Below, piece by piece: positions 7,483 to 13,782 of a DNA stretch of 13,782 nt. Source of the DNA: Caryophanales bacterium UBA4100 (GTDB taxonomy: Bacteria > Bacillota > Bacilli > Paenibacillales > UBA4045). A model generated the notes under the pieces. It did no database searches, was not told the origin of the DNA, and saw only the letters and a program-made list of their open reading frames with translations. Both the position numbers and the translations under genes were made by a program. The stretch is taken from positions 8,269 to 22,050 of the forward strand of contig DFXU01000022.1 in NCBI GenBank assembly GCA_002383285.1, given 5' to 3'. The number at the start of each line of letters is the position of its first letter. Within the stretch, counting starts at the first letter, position 1.

Positions 7483-7511
7483 TCTATAGTAAAACTAACT
7501 TAAGGAATGTA
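7483..7511 (-). promoter_or_regulatory. Candidate activator-dependent promoter of the sugar operon
   Basis: On the minus strand, TATAGA (7488-7483) could be the -10, with overlapping TACTAT as an alternative. The hexamer 17 bases upstream, TACATT, is a poor -35. A weak -35 with an inverted repeat immediately upstream (7515-7533) is the pattern of a promoter that needs an activator. The predicted transcription start is near 7476. Confidence 0.35.
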
Positions 7512-7514
7512 TAA

Positions 7515-7533
7515 GGTTGAACTTTTATGAACC
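7515..7533. promoter_or_regulatory. Inverted-repeat operator candidate, site 1
   Basis: GGTTGAACTTTTATGAACC is an imperfect 19-bp inverted repeat (GGTT...AACC ends with an inner TTGAA/TTCAT match). It lies directly upstream of the poor -35 of the sugar operon, centred about 48 bp before the predicted transcription start. Its partner at 7589-7607 has the same length and the same outer bases. Binding by the neighbouring response regulator is inferred from position. Confidence 0.5.
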
Positions 7534-7588
7534 CCATATTCACACAAGTGATTGAATGGCACTATAAAAGCTGTGAACAAGCAGCAAG

Positions 7589-7607
7589 GGTTGAAGAAAT
7601 TTCAACC
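7589..7607. promoter_or_regulatory. Inverted-repeat operator candidate, site 2
   Basis: GGTTGAAGAAATTTCAACC has perfect 7-bp arms around a 5-base centre. Its left half GGTTGAA is identical to site 1. The centre lies 74 bp from the centre of site 1, close to seven helical turns, so two bound dimers would face the same side of the helix. It covers the likely -35 of the kinase promoter, which would allow autoregulation. Confidence 0.55.
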
Positions 7608-7629
7608 TGTACATTGGTATATATATGAT
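7601..7629 (+). promoter_or_regulatory. Candidate promoter of the histidine kinase-regulator operon
   Basis: TATGAT (7624-7629) is a good -10 with a 17-base spacer from TTCAAC (7601-7606), a weak -35 that lies within inverted-repeat site 2. The predicted start is near 7636, giving a leader of about 37 bases to the ATG. The overlap suggests control by the factor that binds site 2. Confidence 0.4.
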
Positions 7630-7672
7630 TTAAAATATTTGGATTAATAGAAAGTCGAAGTGTGGGGCAACT

Positions 7673-9223
7673 ATGTTTATACTTCTTGTGTTTATCCTCT
7701 TTATCGCATTCTCTATATTTCTCTATACGAGTCAAAAATACACAAAGTCCACTTTATTCATGCTTTTAATGGGGCTTTCATTTTTATTTGTCATGTCTAG
7801 TATTTTCATCTATCTGTCCAAGGATGCCTACTACTATAATAGCTTATATTCCTATTTCAGAATTAGCCCCACGATGCAGAATCAGCTCATGTTTCTACCT
7901 ATATCTAGACACTATTTGATTCGAATTCTTAACATTAGCAGCATGCTATTCCTCTACTTCGGGCTTCTATCTGCAATATTCTTCGCCTTCAATGTTCCTG
8001 CTAGAAAAGTTCGACAGATTATGCTCCTGCTAGCAATCCCTGCAGTGATTCAAATCTTACTTTACGACCCTTCCATTTACACTTATTTGTATTATGGGCT
8101 ATATCCGAACGTTATGACGTCCCAGAGCCTTGCTGCCACATATGAAATCATTCATCGCATAACCTATAGCGTGAATACCCTATATGTCGTTGTTGGTATT
8201 TCCCTATTCATATATGCGCTATATGATGCGCCCAAGGTACGACAAATCCGCAGTAATATTCTGATGATCTTGCTATGTTACATTTCCATTCAAATTGTTT
8301 ACTATTATATTAACTTCTGGGCACCCAATATATTAATCGCGGTCTCGAAGGCCGCTCACTTTATACGTTACAAGCCGATTATTCTCCCAGGCAATCCAAC
8401 CATGTACACCCTTCTTCCATATATCGCAACCTTCTGCCTCATTATTAGCTTATATGGGATATACAAATATTCGCGCATCCACAATAATATCAAAAATCAG
8501 GAATTGGTTATCTCTAGGAATATCGATTCAGCGGTGCTAACCTCGAGGGTGTTCAGCCATTATATGAAGAATGAGCTTCTAGCCATCATGGCACAAACCG
8601 AGTTCTTGGAGCAAATGTGTGAGAAATCACCTGATGTCGTTCAGGAAATCAACGTAATTGAACAGCGATGCAGGCAAATATATGAGCGATTGGATGACGT
8701 TCATCGTAAAACTGCGAGATCCAAGCTTGATCTGAAGCCCACCTCCTTATATAAGCTTACTGAGGAATTACTGGAGCATATGCAGATGGAGCTTAAGAAC
8801 GTGAGGGTTAACTTTACTCGTCGCCAGCCAGCACCGCTTATAATGGCTGATCCTTATTACTTCACCCAGGTCATCGAGAATTTAATAGGAAATGCGATTG
8901 ATGCCTTGGAGAATATTCCCGAGAAGGTTAGAACAATCGACCTTCTGATCAACATTAAGAATAAGTGGGTTGAATTCATTATTCGTGATAATGGTATCGG
9001 TATTCCTGAAGAGAATTTAGAGCTGATCTTCCAGCCTTTCTTCTCATCCAAGCCTACCTCAAGAAGCTGGGGAATGGGGCTATCCCTTTGTCATAGCATA
9101 ATTACATCACATGAAGGTAAGATGAGCGTGGAAAGTCGCAAGGGGGAGGGTACTGCCATTCACATCATCATCCCCTTAATTGCCGTCTTGGAGGATCAAG
9201 AGCTAGAAGGAGAGCTGACATGA
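7673..9223 (+). CDS. Membrane sensor histidine kinase with 7-TM N-terminal sensor
   Basis: This is a 516-residue two-component sensor. About seven hydrophobic segments (roughly 1-18, 27-48, 84-107, 113-130, 163-184, 193-212, 245-266) form an N-terminal membrane sensor resembling histidine-kinase 7TM modules, with no large extracellular domain. The cytoplasmic part has an unusual H box, VFSHYMKNELLAI, with the likely phospho-acceptor His296. A helical dimerisation region follows, then a HATPase domain: N box QVIENLIGNAIDAL (N403, N407), G1 box RDNGIGIP (D439), F box QPFFSSK (455-460), G2 box GMGLSL (467-472), and a last strand GEGTAIHIIIPL. All ATP-binding motifs are intact. The start ATG has only a modest GTGGGG 6 bases upstream. 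The stop overlaps the regulator start by 4 bp, so the two form a pair. The position opposite the sugar operon suggests control of that operon; the signal is unknown. Confidence 0.9.
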   Translation: MFILLVFILFIAFSIFLYTSQKYTKSTLFMLLMGLSFLFVMSSIFIYLSKDAYYYNSLYSYFRISPTMQNQLMFLPISRHYLIRILNISSMLFLYFGLLSAIFFAFNVPARKVRQIMLLLAIPAVIQILLYDPSIYTYLYYGLYPNVMTSQSLAATYEIIHRITYSVNTLYVVVGISLFIYALYDAPKVRQIRSNILMILLCYISIQIVYYYINFWAPNILIAVSKAAHFIRYKPIILPGNPTMYTLLPYIATFCLIISLYGIYKYSRIHNNIKNQELVISRNIDSAVLTSRVFSHYMKNELLAIMAQTEFLEQMCEKSPDVVQEINVIEQRCRQIYERLDDVHRKTARSKLDLKPTSLYKLTEELLEHMQMELKNVRVNFTRRQPAPLIMADPYYFTQVIENLIGNAIDALENIPEKVRTIDLLINIKNKWVEFIIRDNGIGIPEENLELIFQPFFSSKPTSRSWGMGLSLCHSIITSHEGKMSVESRKGEGTAIHIIIPLIAVLEDQELEGELT

Positions 9224-9936
9224 GTGAATCGATCATTAAGGTATTAATTGTAGAGGACGATAACCTGATCGCCAAACGTTATCAGACGATTCTATCCAAA
9301 GACCCTGAAATTCAATTCGTTGGAAGAGCTTCAAACGGCTACGAGGGAACTATGCTAGCCGCGCTATATAAACCAGATATCATTCTGATGGATATTGAGC
9401 TGGAGGACAAGAAGGCAGGCTTGAGAGCTACTTCAGAAATCCTATCCTATATGCCCGATATTAAGATTGTGATGCTTACGGTTTGCGAAACGGATGAAAC
9501 CGTCTTCCAAGCATTCGAGCTAGGTGTGACCAATTATCTGCTTAAGAATATGACTGCTGAGACTATAATTAACGGGATCAAGGATGCGTTTAATGACAAG
9601 CCATCCTTGCATGCTAACATCGCTGGCAAGATCACACGGGAATTCAAGAGGATCAAGACAGTAGAGCACAGTCTGCTGTGCAATTTCCATATTATTACCC
9701 TCCTTACACCAACCGAGCTGGAGGTTCTGGATTTATTGATGCAAGGATATTCTCGACAGGAGATCTGTAACGTCAGATTCGTTGAACACTCTACCCTTAA
9801 ATCGCAGGTTAACAGTATTCTAAGAAAATTCGAAAAAGACAGCATTCCAGAGGTAGTATCCATTCTACGCGAGCTGCACATCCCCGAAATCCTATCACAG
9901 CGAAAAGGACGGGATCTGCCCTCACCTCTACAATGA
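9220..9936 (+). CDS. NarL/LuxR-type response regulator
   Basis: This is a 238-residue regulator that receives phosphate from the kinase just upstream and binds DNA. The receiver domain (about 6-125) has the acidic pocket E12, D13 and D14, the phospho-acceptor D58 in ILMDIE, the switch T87 in VMLTV, and K109 in YLLKN. A LuxR/GerE-like helix-turn-helix covers about 162-206 (TPTELEVLDLLMQGYSRQEI, ending LKSQVNSILRKF). Its recognition helix departs from the usual TVKxHV pattern, having STLKSQV, so its target should be unusual. The ATG overlaps the kinase TGA, with AAGGAGAG 5 bases before it, indicating translational coupling. Likely targets are the two 19-bp inverted repeats in the divergent region at 7515-7607. 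Its stop lies 16 bp from the stop of the convergent ATPase gene, without a visible terminator. Confidence 0.92.
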   Translation: MSESIIKVLIVEDDNLIAKRYQTILSKDPEIQFVGRASNGYEGTMLAALYKPDIILMDIELEDKKAGLRATSEILSYMPDIKIVMLTVCETDETVFQAFELGVTNYLLKNMTAETIINGIKDAFNDKPSLHANIAGKITREFKRIKTVEHSLLCNFHIITLLTPTELEVLDLLMQGYSRQEICNVRFVEHSTLKSQVNSILRKFEKDSIPEVVSILRELHIPEILSQRKGRDLPSPLQ

Positions 9937-9952
9937 TCTTACTCTCGTTTTC

Positions 9953-12571
9953 TCACCCTACAATACGTCTAACCAGCTTAATCAATTCATTCACAATTAA
10001 GGGGACTAACGCTAATACGAAAACTAGACCCCAATCACCTAAGCTGAGATTGTGTACCTTAAACGCAGAGGCCAAGAATGGTATGGTGATGACTGTGAAT
10101 TGTAGAATCAAACCAATCACAACTGCACCTACTAAATACAGGTTTGAGAATAATCCAACTTGGAATATCGACTTCGTAGCACTTCTCATAGTGAAGGAAT
10201 AGAGGAGTTGCGAAGCTGCGAGGACGACAAACGCCATCGTTCTCGCGTAAGTCATAGCTTCTTCAGTAATATCTCCAGCACCTAAATGAAATCCATGCTC
10301 CCTTAATCCTACATAGAAGGCGACCAAAGTCATAATACCTATCAAGAATCCCCCTATGACTGCCCTTAATCCTGCTCCATTCGCGAAGAAGCTTTGCTTA
10401 GGATTCCTAGGCTTCTGCTTCATCACATCTTCCTCACCAGGATCGACACCAAGTGCGATCGCAGGTAAAGTATCCGTCACTAGATTGACCCAGAGGATCT
10501 GAGTGGCTAATAGTGGAACTGGCCAGACGAATAGAATGGATGCAAGAATCGCAACAACCTCTCCGAGGTTACAGGATAAGAGGAAGATGACAGCCTTCCT
10601 AATATTATGATAGATGTTCCTTCCTTCTCTAATCGCCTGTACAATCGTTGTGAAATTATCATCGGTTAAGATCATATCACTCGCACTCTTGGAAACATCT
10701 GTGCCAGTTATACCCATGGCAACCCCAATATCGGCATATTTCAACGATGGCGCGTCGTTCACTCCATCGCCAGTCATGGAAACAATATTCCCCTGTTCCT
10801 TGAAGGCGCGAACGATCTTCACCTTGTGTTCAGGTGATACACGAGCGAACACACGGATGTTGTGGATTTTCTGTGAGAACTCGTTATCGGTCAGTTGATC
10901 GATTTCTACACCAATCATGCTCTGCTCAATTGAGTCAGCAATTCCTAATTGCTTCGCGATCGCAACAGCTGTGTTCTTGTGATCACCAGTGATCATCACA
11001 GATGTAATTCCTGCTATACTTGCTTCCCTTATTGAATCCTTCACTTCAGTTCTTGGAGGGTCAATCATGCCTACGAAGCCTAGAAGAGTAAGTTTCTGCT
11101 CCATCTCATCTGGATGAATAAGCTGATCCGAATTCTTATATGCAGCACCAATTACTCTTAATGCCTCATCCGACATCACTTCAGCAGCATTCATGATTTC
11201 CTTCTTCATCTCTTCAGATAACTCAACAACCTTACCTCCCACTAGAGCAGTCGTTGATATTTGAATGAGCTGATCAATTGCACCCTTCGTATGTACACGA
11301 TAACCTGCTTCAGTATGATTCAACGTGGACATCAGCTTTCGATCAGAATCGAATGGCTTCTCTGAAGCTCTCTTATATTCTGCATCTAAGGATTTCTTCG
11401 ACAAGTTGTTCTGTTCACCGAAAGCGACTAATGCTACCTCCGTTGGATCTCCTGTACCTTGTCCATTCTCGAAGGTAGCATCCGAGCATAATATAAGAGC
11501 TCTCATAAGCTCAACAGGAGCTTCTTCTGATTGAGACTCCATCGTAAAGTGCTTTACTACAGTCATCTTATTTTGTGTGAGTGTTCCCGTCTTATCCGAG
11601 CAGATGATATTAACTGAACCAAGGGTTTCGACTGCAGGTAATTTTTTTACTATTGCATTAATTCTGGACATTCTTGTCACACCAAGCGCCAATACTATTG
11701 CTACAATTGCAGGAAGACCCTCCGGGATTGCTGCTACCGCTAAGCTAATAGAAGTAAGGAACATCTCGAATAAATCTCTGTCTTGAATTAATCCGATAAT
11801 GAATATGAACACACATATTCCAATCGCCGTATACCCTAATATCTTACCAAGCTCCTCCAATTTCTTCTGTAGTGGAGTCATTTCCTTATTATCTTCATCA
11901 AGTATTCTGGCAATTCTGCCCATTTCCGTATCCATCGCTGTTGCTACAACTACACCTTCACCCCTACCATATGTTACTAGTGTAGACATGAAGGCCATAT
12001 TTGATCGATCTCCAATTGGTGTCTTTGGATCTTCATGAAGTTCATTAGCATCCTTATCTGAAGGTACAGATTCACCTGTTAATGCAGACTCCTCAATTTG
12101 TAGATTAGCAGCCTCTATTAATCTTAGATCAGCTGGAATGTACCTGCCGGCATCTAATATGATAATATCGCCTGGCACGATGTCCTCAGAGTTAATCTCC
12201 TGAACATCTCCGTCACGTCGAACTAGCGATTGTGGAGTTGTCATATTCTGCAGAGCCTCGATGGCTTTCTCTGCCTTGTGCTCTTGGATTACTCCAATAG
12301 CCGCATTCAACACGACCACAATAAGTATAATAATGGTGTCCACATATTCGCCAATCGCGAATGTAATCACAGCTGCACCTAGTAGAACATAGATGAGCAT
12401 ATCTCTAAGCTGGGAGAAGAAGAGTGCGAACATGCTTTTCTTCGGTTTGCCCTTCAGCTTATTCGCACCATACTGTTCCAATCTGGATTTTACCTCTTCT
12501 ATAGATAGCCCACTAGCAGCATCTACTTGCAGCTCTTGCAGAACTTCCTCTTGTGACATAGAGAACCACAT
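9953..12571 (-). CDS. Calcium-transporting P-type ATPase (P2A, SERCA/PMCA-like)
   Basis: This is an 872-residue P2A ATPase in the cytoplasmic membrane that exports Ca2+ at the expense of ATP, like Bacillus YloB (about 890 residues). In order: a cation-ATPase N-terminal domain (SQEEVLQELQVDAASGLS), M1-M2, the actuator domain with TGES (about 165-168), M3-M4 with the PEGLP ion-site motif (283-287), the phosphorylation motif DKTGT with Asp326, the nucleotide-binding KGA region, the hinge GDGVNDAP (about 600), and M5 to M10. M5 has NLGEV, and M6 has NLVTDTLP near 695, the side chains expected of a Ca2+ site. I prefer ATG at 12571 because GGTGGGG lies 8 bases before it; GTG at 12580 and TTG at 12577 are in frame just upstream. 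A role in calcium homeostasis and possibly sporulation is inferred from homologues. All catalytic motifs are intact. Confidence 0.94.
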   Translation of the reverse strand: MWFSMSQEEVLQELQVDAASGLSIEEVKSRLEQYGANKLKGKPKKSMFALFFSQLRDMLIYVLLGAAVITFAIGEYVDTIIILIVVVLNAAIGVIQEHKAEKAIEALQNMTTPQSLVRRDGDVQEINSEDIVPGDIIILDAGRYIPADLRLIEAANLQIEESALTGESVPSDKDANELHEDPKTPIGDRSNMAFMSTLVTYGRGEGVVVATAMDTEMGRIARILDEDNKEMTPLQKKLEELGKILGYTAIGICVFIFIIGLIQDRDLFEMFLTSISLAVAAIPEGLPAIVAIVLALGVTRMSRINAIVKKLPAVETLGSVNIICSDKTGTLTQNKMTVVKHFTMESQSEEAPVELMRALILCSDATFENGQGTGDPTEVALVAFGEQNNLSKKSLDAEYKRASEKPFDSDRKLMSTLNHTEAGYRVHTKGAIDQLIQISTTALVGGKVVELSEEMKKEIMNAAEVMSDEALRVIGAAYKNSDQLIHPDEMEQKLTLLGFVGMIDPPRTEVKDSIREASIAGITSVMITGDHKNTAVAIAKQLGIADSIEQSMIGVEIDQLTDNEFSQKIHNIRVFARVSPEHKVKIVRAFKEQGNIVSMTGDGVNDAPSLKYADIGVAMGITGTDVSKSASDMILTDDNFTTIVQAIREGRNIYHNIRKAVIFLLSCNLGEVVAILASILFVWPVPLLATQILWVNLVTDTLPAIALGVDPGEEDVMKQKPRNPKQSFFANGAGLRAVIGGFLIGIMTLVAFYVGLREHGFHLGAGDITEEAMTYARTMAFVVLAASQLLYSFTMRSATKSIFQVGLFSNLYLVGAVVIGLILQFTVITIPFLASAFKVHNLSLGDWGLVFVLALVPLIVNELIKLVRRIVG

Positions 12572-12611
12572 CGTCAACACCCCACCATTGTAGTGTTATT
12601 CGTCATAGAAA

Positions 12612-12640
12612 TAGACCGCGCCTCTTAGGTCAACGGTCTA
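12612..12640 (-). ncRNA. Hairpin in the 5' leader of the Ca2+-ATPase mRNA
   Basis: Seven-base perfect arms TAGACCG and CGGTCTA enclose a 15-base loop that itself contains CCT/AGG. It falls within the predicted leader of about 80 nt, 41 bases before the start codon, and is followed on the transcribed strand by TTTCT. It could be a weak attenuator or an mRNA stabiliser. It does not fit a riboswitch class I recognise. Confidence 0.35.
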
Positions 12641-12657
12641 CCGCATTGACTTATTAT

Positions 12658-12687
12658 ATTATAACCGAGCTTGGTTCATACATACAA
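12658..12687 (-). promoter_or_regulatory. Sigma-A-type promoter of the Ca2+-ATPase gene
   Basis: On the minus strand a perfect -10 TATAAT (12663-12658) is separated by 18 bases from TTGTAT (12687-12682), a -35 with 4 of 6 consensus bases. The predicted transcription start is near 12651, about 80 nt before the start codon. Confidence 0.6.
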
Positions 12688-12705
12688 AGAGATACAATAT
12701 CACGG

Positions 12706-12734
12706 TTGTCATTCCGAATCTGTTCCTTTAGACT
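12706..12734 (+). promoter_or_regulatory. Candidate promoter of the MscS-family gene
   Basis: TTGTCA (12706-12711, 5 of 6 consensus bases) is spaced by 17 from TAGACT (12729-12734, 4 of 6). It starts 19 bp upstream of the divergent ATPase promoter elements, so the two promoters lie back to back. The predicted start is near 12741, giving a leader of about 57 nt. A later AT-rich stretch around 12758-12765 is a weaker alternative. Confidence 0.5.
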
Positions 12735-12797
12735 TAAAAGGCTATTATTCTCAACGATATTACAATTTGCATAAAAAAAAGGGGGATGAATCAAACA

Positions 12798-13727
12798 ATG
12801 AGTTGGTGGGACCAATTATACAATGCAGTCGAACAGTATTTGACGTTAGGATATTGGCTATCTGTGTCAGGGGTGGCACTAAATAAAATCGGCGTTATTG
12901 CGCTCGTGCTATTGGGAACCTGGTTAGCGTTGAAGCTGCGTTTGCTTGTGATTCGAAGAATATTCATGGTGGCCCGATTAGGAGAAAAGCAAGAGAAAAC
13001 ACTAGAATCGCTTCTGCTATCCTTTACCCGATATGTATTCTTCATCATTGCAGTTCTAATGTGTCTAAGTAATTTGAATGTTGAAGTAGGACCAATTATT
13101 GCCAGCGCTGGTGTGATTGGCTTAGCAGTCGGATTCGGTGCTCAAACATTGGTCAAGGATTTAATTACGGGCTTCTTCATCATATTCGAGGATCAATTCT
13201 CCGTGGGAGATTATGTAACGATCAATAATGGTGAAATTAATGGCACTGTGGTCAGTGTGGGTCTAAGAGCGACCAAGATAAGAACCTGGGCACAGCATGT
13301 CGTCGTTATCCAGAATTCTGCGATTACAATCAGCCAGAATTATAATCGTGACAGAATGAGAGCAATTGTTAACATAACTGTTCCTTACGAGATAGAGCCT
13401 GGTGAAATTGAGAAAGCAATCAATACCATATCTTATCGCATGACTCAAGAGCATGCTCACCTCTTCCTTCTAGATGGAGTAGGACAAGTCATTGAGCCGC
13501 CTCAGCTATATGGCATTACCGACGTTGAGAATAACGCCTTAGGCGCCAAATATACGGTTATCTGTCTAGTAAGTGATCTCCATTATTGGACGGCATGTAA
13601 TATCATGCGCAAGGAGCTGCTCCGCGAATTACGAATGAGCGGCATTCAGATCTCCTATCCTCGCCGAGTAGAACGACGTGATTTCGACGAATTTAACGGG
13701 AATTCTATAACAATACAAAATCCTTAA
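12798..13727 (+). CDS. MscS-family small-conductance mechanosensitive channel
   Basis: This is a 309-residue membrane channel of the MscS family (YkuT-like), which opens under membrane tension to release osmolytes during hypo-osmotic shock and works as a heptamer. It has three transmembrane helices: TM1 around 26-48, TM2 around 76-93, and the pore-lining TM3 around 96-130, which carries the signature ASAGVIGLAVGFGAQTLVKD followed by LITGFFIIFEDQF. The cytoplasmic beta domain follows (SVGDYVTINNGEINGTVVSV), then the alpha/beta vestibule domain ending at a polar C-terminal tail. I chose ATG at 12798 (MSWWDQL, common among homologues). The ATG at 12786 is immediately after GGGGG and leaves no room for ribosome spacing. 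The gene is divergent from the Ca2+-ATPase with independent promoters and is apparently monocistronic. No gene follows within the last 55 bases of the window. Confidence 0.93.
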   Translation: MSWWDQLYNAVEQYLTLGYWLSVSGVALNKIGVIALVLLGTWLALKLRLLVIRRIFMVARLGEKQEKTLESLLLSFTRYVFFIIAVLMCLSNLNVEVGPIIASAGVIGLAVGFGAQTLVKDLITGFFIIFEDQFSVGDYVTINNGEINGTVVSVGLRATKIRTWAQHVVVIQNSAITISQNYNRDRMRAIVNITVPYEIEPGEIEKAINTISYRMTQEHAHLFLLDGVGQVIEPPQLYGITDVENNALGAKYTVICLVSDLHYWTACNIMRKELLRELRMSGIQISYPRRVERRDFDEFNGNSITIQNP

Positions 13728-13782
13728 TTATTGAATAATAACGGTCATATCAGCTTACGATCAGCTTGAAAAAGGCAGTGCA

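Noticed and set aside
12572..12660. Mn2+ (yybP-ykoY) or other riboswitch before the P-type ATPase
   Set aside because: The leader is only about 80 nt and has a single simple hairpin without the conserved yybP-ykoY loops.
12671..12886. Open frame of 71 codons overlapping the MscS gene start
   Set aside because: It covers the promoter and the first part of the channel gene in another frame, and shows no recognisable protein features.
1..13782. CRISPR array, tRNA, rRNA, insertion sequence or defence genes
   Set aside because: No regularly spaced repeats, cloverleaf sequences, transposase motifs or known defence domains were seen on either strand.

Overview
The window looks like chromosomal DNA of a low-to-mid GC, endospore-forming Firmicute, most likely Paenibacillaceae. 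The reasons are a Bacillus-type KatA, a YjzC-family small protein, a Bacillus-type CysJ N-terminus, the remains of a GerA-type spore germination gene, strong AGGAGG-type ribosome binding sites with frequent TTG and GTG starts, and a CUT1 sugar ABC operon without its own ATPase. The genus is inference. I saw no rRNA, tRNA, CRISPR array, insertion sequence or phage gene.

Layout. Positions 1-296 (minus) hold the 5' end of cysJ, running off the left edge. A divergent intergenic region follows, then a small yjzC-family gene (548-733, plus). Positions 734-1400 carry a decayed GerA-family gene fragment on the minus strand and the katA leader. Catalase katA (1401-2855, plus) ends at a long perfect hairpin, which it shares with a convergent operon.

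The centre is a sugar-uptake locus. On the minus strand, reading 7455 to 2961, are a lipoprotein sugar-binding protein, two CUT1 permeases and a cytoplasmic GH5 glycosidase. A hairpin separates the binding-protein gene from the permeases. Divergent from it on the plus strand is a two-component pair: a 7-TM histidine kinase (7673-9223) and a NarL/LuxR-type response regulator (9220-9936) that overlap by 4 bp. The divergent region holds two similar 19-bp inverted repeats whose centres are 74 bp apart, close to seven helical turns. They are good candidates for response-regulator sites serving both sides. The inferred model is that the kinase senses a signal, the regulator switches on the transporter and hydrolase, imported oligosaccharides are cleaved inside the cell by the GH5 enzyme, and transport energy comes from a shared ATPase encoded elsewhere.

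The right part holds a P2A-type Ca2+-transporting ATPase (9953-12571, minus), convergent with the regulator with only 16 bp between stop codons, and a divergent MscS-family mechanosensitive channel gene (12798-13727, plus). Both have recognisable promoters in the 226 bp between them. The last 55 bases after the channel gene show nothing I can assign.

Most of the window is ordinary metabolism. The parts most worth a second look are the unusual regulator pair with its paired operators, and the germination pseudogene.
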